In this document: positions 24,310 to 34,115 of the stretch, piece after piece
Position numbering within the stretch: the stretch's first letter is position 1
Layout of the letters: every line of letters starts with the position of its first letter
Assembly (NCBI RefSeq): GCF_003121985.1
Contig: NZ_QEWP01000026.1
Location: 1-45,830 of the forward strand
Direction of reading: 5' to 3'
DNA length: 45,830 nt
Origin: Marinilabilia rubra
GTDB taxonomy: Bacteria; Bacteroidota; Bacteroidia; Bacteroidales; Marinilabiliaceae
Made by a program: the position numbers and the translations under genes
Notes under the pieces: model-generated
The model's input: only the letters and a program-made list of their open reading frames with translations
Databases searched by the model: none
What the model was told of the DNA's origin: nothing

Positions 24310-25260
24310 ATGATTCCAAAAATAATTCACTACTGCTGGTTTGGTGGTAATCCGCACAACGATTTAATCAAGAGATGCATCAATAGTTGGAAAAAATTTC
24401 TGCCCGACTATAAAATCATTGAATGGAATGAATCAAATGTTGATATTTTCACTAATGAATTTATGAGCATTTGCTATGAAGAAAAAAAGTGGGCTTACGT
24501 AGCTGATTATGCCAGACTACTTGCTTTACGTGACTATGGCGGAATCTATTTAGATACGGATATGGAAGTAATTAAACCATTTCCTGAAAAATTTAGGGAA
24601 TATGAATTCCTTGCCGGTGAAGAAGTTGATAAACAAGTGAGTTGTGGTATTATCGGCGTTATGCCAAACAATATAGTAATCAAAAATTTAATTGAATACT
24701 ACGACAATATCTTTTTGTTAGAACCTATTCCTGTATTATTAAAGGAAATATTAATAGAAACGAATAAGGTAAATTCAAACAATTATTTCATTGCCAAACC
24801 GAATGTTTTCTACCCCAAAGATTATAAGGGCAAAATAACGAGTATTAAAGACAGCTATACGATTCATCATTGGGAAGCATCCTGGAAATCAGAAAAAAAT
24901 TTTTTCTACATTAATTATATAAATAAAAAAATAGGACAACTTACAAAAAATCAAAAGTATTATTTAATTGATCTGCACACCAATGACACAGTTAATTTAA
25001 AAACCTTAAAACAGATAAACGATATTTTAGAAAGACCCAAAGATTATGCAATAAATAATTCATATACTTATCATAACATACAGAGCGTATTTAAGAAACA
25101 AATTGAAACTTATATACTTCAAAAATTTATAGATCCTCACAAATATACACTAAATACTTTTTTTGAAGCTATTAATAATCCTTTCTTAAAAAATAATTCA
25201 TTCACTTTTTATTTAAAACTACTAATTAAATCTTTATTTTTTTATAAGGTCCGCAAATAA
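24310..25260 (+). CDS. GT32-like glycosyltransferase (DXD sugar-binding type)
   Basis: 316 residues, ATG start five bases after the previous stop. MIPKIIHYCWFGGNP and KKWAYVADYARLLALRDYGGIYLDTDMEV are diagnostic for the OCH1/capsular family with its DXD motif. The C-terminal 100 residues are extremely AT-rich and Asn/Lys-rich, likely lineage-specific. Confidence 0.87.
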   Translation: MIPKIIHYCWFGGNPHNDLIKRCINSWKKFLPDYKIIEWNESNVDIFTNEFMSICYEEKKWAYVADYARLLALRDYGGIYLDTDMEVIKPFPEKFREYEFLAGEEVDKQVSCGIIGVMPNNIVIKNLIEYYDNIFLLEPIPVLLKEILIETNKVNSNNYFIAKPNVFYPKDYKGKITSIKDSYTIHHWEASWKSEKNFFYINYINKKIGQLTKNQKYYLIDLHTNDTVNLKTLKQINDILERPKDYAINNSYTYHNIQSVFKKQIETYILQKFIDPHKYTLNTFFEAINNPFLKNNSFTFYLKLLIKSLFFYKVRK

Positions 25261-25315
25261 AAGAGTATTGAAAATCAAGCTTTTTGTCTTTATTCGAAAT
25301 ATAACATCTTTTTAA

Positions 25316-26527
25316 ATGAATAATTACACCCTCTGCCTCTACACCGCTCAATTCCCTTACGGTCTAGGTGAACAATTTATTGAAACTGAAATTACATATT
25401 TAGCTCAAGCTTTTGAGCGGGTTGTGATTATTCCAGCAGCTGCAGAAGGGACCCCGCGTCCTTTACCTGCTAATGTGGAAGTTCGTATGATCGATTATAG
25501 TGGTTATAGCACAGTTAAAGGCCTGAGATATGTTGGCTTCTGGATCCGTCACTGCATAAATGATGTACGCCGCAGCACCAATAAAAGGCTAGCTATAAGC
25601 ACGCTTCTTCGAGTTGGCTATCAAGCCAGTGTATTGCATTCCTTTTTAAAAAGCAATCAACTACTTGGCAAGGCCCTTCATTATACCTATTGGTTTAATG
25701 AACAAAGCACCCTCCTGGCTATCATTAAAGAAAAAAAAATGATTGATAGATTTATTTCACGGGCACATGGCTTCGATTTGTACGAAGAGCGAAATTTCTT
25801 TGGCTATATTCCATTCAGAAAACTTCAGTTGCATTACGTTTCCAAACTATACCTAATTGCCGCAGACGGACTGGATTACATGCAAGAAAAATATCCAGCC
25901 TACAAGAATAAATACGAGGTATCTCATTTAGGTGTGGAGCAAAAGCACCCATTTGAGGCTAAGGTAAACCATAGCGACACCTATACCCTCGTGAGTTGTT
26001 CGCGCATGGTAGATATTAAACGCGTATATCTAATTGTGGAAGCTCTTGCCCAAATAAAAAACATCCCCATCCATTGGGTGCACTTTGGCAATGGACCTTT
26101 ATTCGCCGAAATAAAAAGATTATCCCAAAAGCTACTACCCCTTAGTATTGAGGCTGAGTTAAAAGGACATGTAGATAATATCGAAATTTTTAATTACTAC
26201 AGGAATTGCCAGCCGGATTGTTTTATAAATGTTTCCTCAACGGAAGGCTTACCGGTTTCGATTATGGAAGCTTTAAGCTTCGGTATTCCTGTTGTTGCGA
26301 CAAATGTTGGAGGTACTTCTGAAATTGTTAACAACTTAACAGGCAAACTAATTCCAAGCGATAGTTCTGGAACTTTTATAGCAAACGCTATAATAAATAT
26401 ATTTAAGACCCACTCGCGTTCGTCAAAACAAAGAAGTAAAATACGTGATTTTTGGCATCAAAATTTTAATGCAAGGAATAATTATAGCACATTTACATCA
26501 ATTATAAGTAATGAAAAAACACTTTAA
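25316..26527 (+). CDS. Glycosyltransferase family 4
   Basis: 403 residues, ATG start. GT-B fold: YTAQFPYGLGEQFIETEI at the N-terminus (acceptor side) and INVSSTEGLPVSIMEALSFG at about residues 325-345, the donor-binding EX7E-type motif. The start is more G+C-balanced than its end. After it the operon is interrupted by about 1 kb of decayed genes. Confidence 0.88.
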   Translation: MNNYTLCLYTAQFPYGLGEQFIETEITYLAQAFERVVIIPAAAEGTPRPLPANVEVRMIDYSGYSTVKGLRYVGFWIRHCINDVRRSTNKRLAISTLLRVGYQASVLHSFLKSNQLLGKALHYTYWFNEQSTLLAIIKEKKMIDRFISRAHGFDLYEERNFFGYIPFRKLQLHYVSKLYLIAADGLDYMQEKYPAYKNKYEVSHLGVEQKHPFEAKVNHSDTYTLVSCSRMVDIKRVYLIVEALAQIKNIPIHWVHFGNGPLFAEIKRLSQKLLPLSIEAELKGHVDNIEIFNYYRNCQPDCFINVSSTEGLPVSIMEALSFGIPVVATNVGGTSEIVNNLTGKLIPSDSSGTFIANAIINIFKTHSRSSKQRSKIRDFWHQNFNARNNYSTFTSIISNEKTL

Positions 26528-26563
26528 ATTTATTTCATTCATCAAACCTACCATTATTAAGTG

Positions 26564-27098
26564 ATGTGGAGGGGGTATATTGAAATTGTTTATCCCGAAA
26601 AATACCCGGACTGTCATATTCGTTCAATTCTTCCGGAATCCCTATTAAAAACTATTGGCATTTTTATTGAAAAGGGAGCCAGAATAAAGAATACCCGTAT
26701 GAAAACATATATTGGTAAATAGCAACATTACTGACTCTTGTAGAGCTAATGGTGCATTTTGCTCAATTTCATAAGATGTAAAAATCGGCATACGCAATCA
26801 TACTTCACAGTTTATTAGTACTGCCCCACTATTATACAGTAATCATAGAAAGTGGGTAATTAATCGTTATTTATTAATGAAGTCAGTCCAAAAAAAACAT
26901 ATAAATGAAGAACAGGTGCTTATTTGGGAAAATGAAATCATAATAAACGGAGTTTTTTTAGGAAGAGGAACTGTTATTGGTCCTCTTCTGTTATTACTAA
27001 AATCTCCCCCCTACGCCATTGCAACAGAAATACCAGGAAAAGCGATAGGCTATGGTTTTTCCGACGAAATGATCGAAAAAATTGAACAAGCGAGGTGA
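26564..27098 (+). pseudogene. CatB/xenobiotic-type hexapeptide acetyltransferase, decayed
   Basis: The pieces KGARIKNTRMKTYIGK (to TAG 26720-26722), NITDSCRANGAFCSIS (then a TAA near 26770), DVKIGIRNHTSQFISTAPL, VLIWENEIIINGVFLGRGTVIG and YAIATEIPGKAIGYGFSDEMIEKI appear in the order of a CatB-like acetyltransferase but in shifting frames. At least one small deletion, one stop and a garbled stretch (PLLLLLKSPP) are present. The N-terminal part before KGARIK is short. It probably once acetylated a sugar of an earlier version of this glycan. Confidence 0.75.
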
Positions 27099-27597
27099 TG
27101 AGAAAAGGACAATAAAATTTTAAAATCAGCAATACAATTCGCCAACAATCTCAAATTATTTATTTCGAAAATATGACATGCTCTTCTCTTTGATAATTCC
27201 CAATTACAACTTTCAGCAAGTATATAAAGATGAACAAATAGCTTTAATGTACCCTAAATTCTTTATCAATTTTTTTCATCTTTACCCAAAGCAATAGCAG
27301 CGATGCGATATGAAAAAGTTAAAGTATCCTAAACAACACCCCTTTCAAGTTGTTTTCGATCCACAACTCAAAGAGGGTTACATACAGCTCTCCAAAAAGC
27401 TCAAAATTACTAAGAAGAATTGTAGATGTCTTAGTTTCTGAGAACCTAATATCTCTAAAAAGATAGGACATTAATTAAGTACGGCTTAAGTAAAAACCGA
27501 AAATTGTTTTATCGCCCAAACCACTCATATTATAGAATAGTTTATAACTAAAATCCCTTCTCGTCATTAAACAAACTCAAATTAACATATCAAAAAC
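27099..27597. other. Decayed coding remnants, no intact gene
   Basis: ATG at 27178 opens MLFSLIIPNYN, the start of a GT2 enzyme, then becomes unrelated and stops at 27297. Further on a frame near 27325-27440 reads PFQVVFDPQLKEGYIQL, unidentified. There are none of the word repeats seen elsewhere. This is a graveyard of earlier cluster genes. Confidence 0.5.
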
Positions 27598-28455
27598 ATG
27601 AAGGCATTAAAGAAAAAGATTGAAACATTTGGAATCAAGATTCTTAACGAGAAGAAATACAATGCATTAGTTTCCAATATTATTGATTTCAACAAACAAT
27701 TCATACCGTACATAAAAGCATTAAAATGTTTAGGTGCAACGCATCAAAAGTTTTTGATCTTTGGCCAAGGAAGAAGTGGAAGTACATTATTAGTTAGTCT
27801 ACTAAATAGTCATCCTAATATTAAGTGTGAAGGAGAAATACTTAATAATGCAACTAATTTTAGAAAAGGTAATATATTATTCCCTAAACTTTTTCTGCGT
27901 GGCAAGTTGGCAATGTATGGTAATAAGTTTAGCTATGGTTATAAAGTAAAGGTGTATCAATTGGAAGAACAAAAAAAAATACATAACATTAGCCAGTTTC
28001 TTAATAAACAACAAAATAATGGTTGGAAAATAATTTTTCTACAACGCAAAAATGTTTTTGATCACGCAATGTCGAATATAATGGCAGAAACCACCAAAAG
28101 GTATCATAGTTATAATAATCTCAATGATTATCAAGCACCAAAAATAAAGGTTAATATTAATGACTTAGATGAAAAGATACATTTCAGACATCATTATCAT
28201 AAACTTGAGAACGAAATACTGGCTAATTTAAAGGGAGATTATATCACTGTCACTTATGAAGACGATTTACTTATACCAGAAAAACATCAAAAAACTGCCA
28301 GTAAAATTTTTAATTATTTAAATTTAGAAGATGCAGATGTAGCCACTCATTTAAAAAAAATTAACTCGAAAAAGTGGGATGAATTAATCGAAAATTATCA
28401 AGAAGTAAAAATACATATGGCTGCCTCTTACAATATTGACATCAATAAGAAGTAA
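27598..28455 (+). CDS. Sulfotransferase-like protein, second
   Basis: 285 residues, ATG start. GQGRSGST at residues 56-63 is the 5'-phosphosulfate loop, followed by LLVSLLNSHPNIKCEGEIL as in Stf0/Sulfotransfer_3 families; IIFLQRKNVFDHAMSN is a plausible 3'-phosphate segment. It is unrelated at the sequence level to the one at 20249. Four bases separate it from the next GT2. Confidence 0.75.
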   Translation: MKALKKKIETFGIKILNEKKYNALVSNIIDFNKQFIPYIKALKCLGATHQKFLIFGQGRSGSTLLVSLLNSHPNIKCEGEILNNATNFRKGNILFPKLFLRGKLAMYGNKFSYGYKVKVYQLEEQKKIHNISQFLNKQQNNGWKIIFLQRKNVFDHAMSNIMAETTKRYHSYNNLNDYQAPKIKVNINDLDEKIHFRHHYHKLENEILANLKGDYITVTYEDDLLIPEKHQKTASKIFNYLNLEDADVATHLKKINSKKWDELIENYQEVKIHMAASYNIDINKK

Positions 28456-28458
28456 CTA

Positions 28459-29373
28459 ATGCTCATCTCCATCGTCATTCCCTGCTACAACGTACAGGAC
28501 TATATAGAAGAATGCGTACATTCCTCGTATGCCCAAACCTACCCTCATATTGAGGTCATCTGCATCGACAACAACAGCAGCGATAGTACTTGGAAAAACC
28601 TAAAGCAACTAAAACAGCAATACCCTAAACTAATTATTGACAAAGAAACCAAATCGGGTTCTCCTGCCGCACGCAACAAAGGGCTCTCTTTATCTAAAGG
28701 TGAATTGATTCAGTTCTTAGATGCGGATGATTTGCTAATGCCCGAAAAAATTGAACACCAAGTGAGCATATTTAAAGAGAACCCTGATTGCAGTTTTATC
28801 GCCGGGAGCTACCTAAAGCAAGACTTGTCGGGCAAAGACACCCCCCAACAACCAGTTGAACAAAACCCTTTTAAGAGTTTGTTTACAACCCAACTAGGCA
28901 TTACTTCTAGCAACTTATGGAAAAAAAGTAGCATTAAATCAATAGGTGGATGGAACGAAAGCTTAAAAAGCAGCCAGGAGGCCGATCTCATGTTTCGACT
29001 GTTGCAACAAAACGACAAAGTGGCCCACGACAGGGAACCGCTCACCATTGTGCGCGAACGCGAAAGCGGACAAATAAGTCAACGCAACCCTCATAAAAAA
29101 TGGCTGGTTTATCTGGACTGTAGAATTCAAATTGTTGACTGGCTAAAAACCAATCAGCCCGCTTATTTCAAAAAGGAGTCATTTTTTTTTCTTAGTGGGT
29201 TATTTCAGCTCATTCGTCTTTTAGCCAAATACGACTTAGAGTTAGCCAACCAAAAAAGAAAACAAATTTTCAAACAGACTTTTCCTCCTATTAAACGTCG
29301 TGGCTTTTATTATTGGGCATACCGCATAGGGGGATTTAAAAATGCAGAACGAATTGCCAGAATTTATAGTTAA
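28459..29373 (+). CDS. Glycosyltransferase family 2
   Basis: 304 residues, ATG start. ISIVIPCYNVQDYIEECVHS, IDNNSSDST, SPAARNKGLSLSKG and QFLDADDLLMPEKI give a complete GT-A core with a D-A-D-D metal site. The C-terminal RIGGFKNAERIARIYS tail is basic. Tightly spaced with neighbours. Confidence 0.9.
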   Translation: MLISIVIPCYNVQDYIEECVHSSYAQTYPHIEVICIDNNSSDSTWKNLKQLKQQYPKLIIDKETKSGSPAARNKGLSLSKGELIQFLDADDLLMPEKIEHQVSIFKENPDCSFIAGSYLKQDLSGKDTPQQPVEQNPFKSLFTTQLGITSSNLWKKSSIKSIGGWNESLKSSQEADLMFRLLQQNDKVAHDREPLTIVRERESGQISQRNPHKKWLVYLDCRIQIVDWLKTNQPAYFKKESFFFLSGLFQLIRLLAKYDLELANQKRKQIFKQTFPPIKRRGFYYWAYRIGGFKNAERIARIYS

Positions 29374-29391
29374 AAACAAAAAACATCATTT

Positions 29392-30270
29392 GTGATATCC
29401 ATTGTAATCCCCTATTATAATAACGCAAAACACATCGATCGAACCATTAAAAGCGTGTCAGCACAGAGTCTGCAAGATTTTGAAGTACTCATCATCAACG
29501 ATGCATCGCCCGACTGGCACAAAGCACTGCCTGTTATTGAGGCTTATAATGATGAGCGCATTAAAATTATTTCTCACGAAGAAAACAAAAATGGTGCAGC
29601 CGCCCGAAATACCGGCATCAAAGCTGCCAAAGGTGATTACATTGCCTTCTTAGACGCGGATGATGAGTGGTTGCCCAATCATCTGGAAAGCGCTTTAACC
29701 ACCTTAAAAGCCAAAAAAAGCAACCTCTGCTATTGCCAGGCTATAGTGTTGAGCAAAAAGGGAACATCGGTAATGCCAACTAACGGAATCAAACCTAATC
29801 AACGAATTTCAGATTACTTATTTGTTGAGGGCTCCGTGATGTTTACCCCGACTTTAGTTGTTAAATCCTCGCTAGTCAGACAAGTTTTATTTAACGATAA
29901 ACTTCGACGGCACCAAGACTATGACTTTTTACTACGCTGTGAAGCGCAAGGCATAAAAACAAGTTTTGTTGATAAACCCAATGTGGTAGTTCATTGGGAA
30001 AACAATAATCCAAAATCAAAAGGAGGCACCTGGGATTTTAGTTTAGAATTTGCCAAAGATTACAAACCTTTTTTTAGCCCGCGGGCATACAGTCGCTTTA
30101 TATTAACAAGCTGCGTATTACCCTTGCTCAAAGAAAGAAAACATTCAAAAGCTTTCTCTGTCTTCTTGAAATACATATTTCCCCTCCACCTGAATAAGTT
30201 AAACTACTACTTTATTCTTTCTTATTTACTATTCGGTAGTTTTAAGCACCCTTACAAATGGAAAAAATAA
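29392..30270 (+). CDS. Glycosyltransferase family 2
   Basis: 292 residues from a GTG at 29392; the product begins straight at the conserved strand MISIVIPYYNNAKHIDRTI, so no longer N-terminus is expected. INDASPD, GAAARNTGIKAAKG and AFLDADDEWLP complete the catalytic core. It overlaps the next gene by 13 bases. Confidence 0.9.
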   Translation: MISIVIPYYNNAKHIDRTIKSVSAQSLQDFEVLIINDASPDWHKALPVIEAYNDERIKIISHEENKNGAAARNTGIKAAKGDYIAFLDADDEWLPNHLESALTTLKAKKSNLCYCQAIVLSKKGTSVMPTNGIKPNQRISDYLFVEGSVMFTPTLVVKSSLVRQVLFNDKLRRHQDYDFLLRCEAQGIKTSFVDKPNVVVHWENNNPKSKGGTWDFSLEFAKDYKPFFSPRAYSRFILTSCVLPLLKERKHSKAFSVFLKYIFPLHLNKLNYYFILSYLLFGSFKHPYKWKK

Positions 30271-31307
30271 TTAACAACAATCTTAATGGTTACCCTGAAA
30301 TCAGAAATATTTTATGCGATAAGTCAAACATGTATATTGAGAAAAAAGACCTGTTTAACTATGGCTTGAAATTGGCACATATCCTTTCCGGTAAAGGCTA
30401 CCATCCATTTTGGAAAGGCTTCTTCTTTAACCCCTTTACTAATAAAACCCCATGCCATTTTTTCAATACCATCAACCTGGGAAATAATCCTTTTAAAGTC
30501 CATTTCGAAACTACCATACCGCGCCTGGGAAATATGCCCAGATGGCTTTACACCCTTGGTGTTAAAAAATTAGCAGCCGCCAATTGCAAAGAGATTATTG
30601 CCATTTCTCAATGTGCTTACGATTTGCAAATTGATTACTTGCAAAAGGAATACCCTCAATACATCAAAGCCATTCAAAAAAAAATGAAAGTACAACTCCC
30701 CCCTCAACTCACGTTAATTGATGATTACTCAGAAAAAAAACTTCCAAAAGATAAAATTGCATTCACTCTTGTTGGAGGTGATTTCTTTAGAAAAGGAGGT
30801 GCTGAAATACTCACTGTTTTCAATCGGCTCATTCCTAAACACCCCGAACTGTTTTTAAATATTGTAAGCAGCCTCAATTATGGCGATTATGCTACCCATA
30901 CCACTATTGAGGATAAGAAAAAAGCCATAAAGCTAATCAATAAATACCCCGACAATATTAAACATTACTCATCGCTACCCAATTATAAGGTATTGGAGCT
31001 TGTAAAAGATTCGCATGTAGGTCTCTTACCCACATGGGCCGATTCCTTCGGCTATTCCGTACTGGAAGCACAAGCCGCCGGTTGCCCTGTGATAACCACC
31101 GACATCAGAGCCCTGCCTGAAGTAAATAATAATGAGTTGGGTTGGATAATACCGTTATACGGTGCCGGGCACAATAAACAGACCAGCAATAGTTTAACGG
31201 AACAGTTAAAGAAAATAATCCAAGAAATCATACAGGCAGGTGTAAACGAAATAAAAAGAAAGGGCGAAAAAGCCCTGGAGAATATTAAGCTAAAACACAG
31301 TTATTGA
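30258..31307 (+). CDS. Glycosyltransferase family 4
   Basis: 349 residues, ATG start inside the previous gene's end. The C-terminal Rossmann half has LVGGDFFRKGGAEIL and LLPTWADSFGYSVLEAQAAGCPVITTD, in which the E of SVLEAQAAG is the donor-binding glutamate. The N-terminal half is divergent. It ends with a one-base TGATG overlap with the next gene. Confidence 0.87.
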   Translation: MEKIINNNLNGYPEIRNILCDKSNMYIEKKDLFNYGLKLAHILSGKGYHPFWKGFFFNPFTNKTPCHFFNTINLGNNPFKVHFETTIPRLGNMPRWLYTLGVKKLAAANCKEIIAISQCAYDLQIDYLQKEYPQYIKAIQKKMKVQLPPQLTLIDDYSEKKLPKDKIAFTLVGGDFFRKGGAEILTVFNRLIPKHPELFLNIVSSLNYGDYATHTTIEDKKKAIKLINKYPDNIKHYSSLPNYKVLELVKDSHVGLLPTWADSFGYSVLEAQAAGCPVITTDIRALPEVNNNELGWIIPLYGAGHNKQTSNSLTEQLKKIIQEIIQAGVNEIKRKGEKALENIKLKHSY

Positions 31308-32413
31308 TGGCGAAAATCCAATTCATCACCACCATGGCCGGTCACCCCTGGGGGGGCAGTGAGGAACTCTGGGTTAAAATGGCTCATGACGACCTAAAAA
31401 AGGGGAATAAGGTACATTGTTCCATTTTCAACTGGAGAGGCGTAATCCCACAAAAAATAGAGCAATTAGGGCATGCCGGAGCCAAAATTCATAAAAGAAA
31501 CCGGTTTCAGTATCCCGAACTTTTAAAAAAGCCATGGGGTAAATTTGTGGAAAAAACCATTGCTTTCAGGCAGCTAAAAAAACACACCAAACAGGCACAA
31601 CCCGACAAAATAATCATCAGCATGGGTGGTTTTTGTGATCTGGAGGTTAATCCTTATAGGCAATATTTATTACAACTGGATAAGCCTTTTGAATTAATTA
31701 TTCATGCAAACCCTGAGAATTATTATTTACAATATTCTAATATTGAAGAGATCATTAAAGTCTGCAATAAAGCTCGTAAAGTTTGGTTTGTTTCTAATCG
31801 ACTCATGGAAATCTCTATCCGCCAGACAGGCTATTCATTCCCCAATGGAGACATCACTCGTAACCCTGTAAACATGACCGAGACGGGGATTCTTCCCTGG
31901 CCTGAACATCAAACCATGCAAATGGCTTGTGTAGGACGTTTACAGTCTTCAGTAAAAGGTCATCCACTACTATTCCAGGTTCTTTCGCAACTCCAATGGA
32001 AAGACCGCGCCTGGCACCTTAACATATACGGTTCCGGACCTGATGAAAGTTTTTATAAGCATCTGGTCAAATCCTTTCACATAGAGGACAAAGTTACATT
32101 TCAAGGCTTCACCAACGATGTCCGCAAAGATATTTGGGCAAAAAATCACATTCTTGTAATGCCCTCATATTATGAAGGTATGCCCATAGCTCTTGTGGAA
32201 GCCATGCTGTGCGGTCGTACCTCTGTTGTGACAAATGTAGGTGGCAATGCTGAAGTACTCAAAGACAACGATACGGGTTTTATTGCCGAAGGGGTACATC
32301 TTTCTTCCTTTAGTAATGCTATGGAGCGAGCATGGGAAAGAAAAGAAGAGTGGAAAGAGATGGGAGAAAAATGTTTTACTGAAGCATCCAAATATATTAG
32401 TAAAGAAGTATGA
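31307..32413 (+). CDS. Glycosyltransferase family 4
   Basis: 368 residues from the ATG at 31307, which overlaps the previous TGA by one base. MAGHPWGGSEELWVKMA is the glycine-rich acceptor-domain loop; VMPSYYEGMPIALVEAMLCGRTSVVTNVGG is reduced here to its key element, the E-X7-E pattern around residues 288-296. It overlaps the next GT2 by four bases. Confidence 0.9.
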   Translation: MAKIQFITTMAGHPWGGSEELWVKMAHDDLKKGNKVHCSIFNWRGVIPQKIEQLGHAGAKIHKRNRFQYPELLKKPWGKFVEKTIAFRQLKKHTKQAQPDKIIISMGGFCDLEVNPYRQYLLQLDKPFELIIHANPENYYLQYSNIEEIIKVCNKARKVWFVSNRLMEISIRQTGYSFPNGDITRNPVNMTETGILPWPEHQTMQMACVGRLQSSVKGHPLLFQVLSQLQWKDRAWHLNIYGSGPDESFYKHLVKSFHIEDKVTFQGFTNDVRKDIWAKNHILVMPSYYEGMPIALVEAMLCGRTSVVTNVGGNAEVLKDNDTGFIAEGVHLSSFSNAMERAWERKEEWKEMGEKCFTEASKYISKEV

Positions 32414-33366
32414 ATCAATCTTTAGTTTCAATCATTGTTCCCGTTAAAAACAGAAGCGAACTATTTGTAAAGGCTTACAGTTCATTAATCGCACAAACTC
32501 ATCGCCCGGTGGAAATAATTGTTGTTGATGACGGCTCTTCAAAAGAAGAATTTTTGAAAATAAATAATGCTGTAAAACACTCAGAAAAAGAACCGGAAGT
32601 ATTTACACAAATAATCCGCAATACTTCAAAAGGAGCCGCTTCGGCCAGAAATTTGGGATTTAAAAATAGCAATGGCGTCTTTATTCAGTTTTTCGATTCC
32701 GATGATATACTACTTCCCCAAAAATTGGAAAATGAAATCAATATTTTAAAAAAAGATTCAACTCTTGATTTTGTCTATTCAAGGGCGCAATATATTGATG
32801 AAAATGATGCATTATTGAATGAATTCTGGGGCACAGAGCTTACAGGCACTTCTACAGACTATTTTAATTTGTCTTACCAGACAATGTGTCCGCTTTACCG
32901 TCGCTCTGCCATTGAAAAATATGGTCTTTGGGATGAAGATCTTTTAATCAATCAGGATTGGGAATTTAATATACGATACCTTTTAAGAGGAGCCAAATGT
33001 CAGTCTTTAGATAAAGTTCATTCCTACTTCAGGGTTCATAAAGCTGGAAACATAGGAAAAACCGATAGAAAACCGGATATTATTTACAGCAAGTTTCTTG
33101 GGCACAAAAGAATATATACCGAAATAATAGAAAAGAAAAAAGATGACAGTATAATAAATAAGCTTTATTTAAAGCGATTCATATACATTTTTTTGGTTAC
33201 TGCTACAGTTGGAACCCCACAACAAATTAAAGAGCAAGAGCACTTTATTGCTTCCAATTTCGACGGGAAAATCAGTTTCTTTTTAAGCCTCTTCAGAAAT
33301 AAGGGGATAGCCGACATGGTTTTGAGATTGTATAAACTGTCTGGTAGAAGTCAAGTACCCAAATAA
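32410..33366 (+). CDS. Glycosyltransferase family 2
   Basis: 318 residues, ATG in an ATGA overlap. VSIIVPVKNRSELFVKAYSS, VVDDGSS, SARNLGFKNSNG and FFDSDDILLPQKLE form the catalytic core. It is the last intact gene of the AT-rich cluster. Confidence 0.9.
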   Translation: MNQSLVSIIVPVKNRSELFVKAYSSLIAQTHRPVEIIVVDDGSSKEEFLKINNAVKHSEKEPEVFTQIIRNTSKGAASARNLGFKNSNGVFIQFFDSDDILLPQKLENEINILKKDSTLDFVYSRAQYIDENDALLNEFWGTELTGTSTDYFNLSYQTMCPLYRRSAIEKYGLWDEDLLINQDWEFNIRYLLRGAKCQSLDKVHSYFRVHKAGNIGKTDRKPDIIYSKFLGHKRIYTEIIEKKKDDSIINKLYLKRFIYIFLVTATVGTPQQIKEQEHFIASNFDGKISFFLSLFRNKGIADMVLRLYKLSGRSQVPK

Positions 33367-33378
33367 AAACTTTCAGCA

Positions 33379-33927
33379 ATGCTCTTCAATTCTCTTGAAT
33401 TTGCCATATTTCTTGCCATTGTTTTTATTCTTTATTGGTTTGTTCTAAAAAACAATACAAAAGGCCAAAACTTTTTGTTGCTTATTGCAAGTTATGTTTT
33501 TTATGGCTGGTGGGACTGGCGGTTTCTGGCACTTATTTTATTTAGTTCAATTGTAGATTATGCAGTAGGTTCAAAACTGGCAAAAACCCAAAATTATCAT
33601 AAGCGTAAGGTTCTGCTATTAACAAGTATTCTTACGAACCTTGGACTTTTAGGCTTTTTCAAGTACTACAATTTCTTTATCGACAGTTTTGTTGATGTGG
33701 TTTCTGTTTTTGGCTTTCATCCTACTACCAATACACTTAACATCATCCTTCCGGTTGGTATTAGTTTCTATACTTTCCAGACACTTAGCTACACCATTGA
33801 TATTTACAGGAAACAGTTAGAACCCACCAAAGATACGCTTTCATTTTTTGCCTTTGTCAGTTTCTTTCCTCAATTGGTAGCTGGGCCAATTTGCCTGCCT
33901 ATATGCCCAAACACTATGGGCCCATAG
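33379..33927 (+). pseudogene. MBOAT O-acyltransferase (AlgI/DltB-like), C-terminally truncated
   Basis: The ATG at 33379 begins MLFNSLEFAIFLAIVFILYW with several membrane helices, and YVFYGWWDWRFLALI and ILPVGISFYTFQTLSYTIDIYR are hallmark segments. It stops after FFPQLVAGPI, where intact relatives continue for about 300 residues including the catalytic histidine. The next codons are GCCCA-word repeat and a TAG inside it. The enzyme cannot be functional. Originally it would have O-acylated the glycan at the membrane. Confidence 0.85.
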
Positions 33928-34030
33928 GCCCAAACCCTTTGGGCTTACTTACCCATATTATATGGGCCCATTGACCCGGGGATCATGGGCCTGCTTACCC
34001 AGACCCTATGGGCTATTAGCCCATGTTTGG
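33893..34030. repeat. GCCCA/TGGGC word tract
   Basis: About 135 bases made of GCCCA, its complement TGGGC and merged TGGGCCCA palindromes spaced by 3-8 bases. It starts inside the MBOAT gene at GGGCCAATTTG and includes its new stop codon. The word occurs nowhere else in the window as a tract. Confidence 0.8.
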
Positions 34031-34067
34031 CTGAATTTTAGAAAAATCTGAAGATATTATTTAGCAA

Positions 34068-34099
34068 TAAAAAACCCGGCAGAGATAAACTGCCGGGCA
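34068..34099 (-). terminator. Intrinsic terminator of the HU-like gene
   Basis: On the minus strand CCCGGCAG pairs with CTGCCGGG (34075-34097, seven-base loop), followed by a run of T. It lies 20 bases after the stop of the gene at 34116-34817. Confidence 0.85.
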
Positions 34100-34115
34100 T
34101 ACAAAAAAACAAAGA

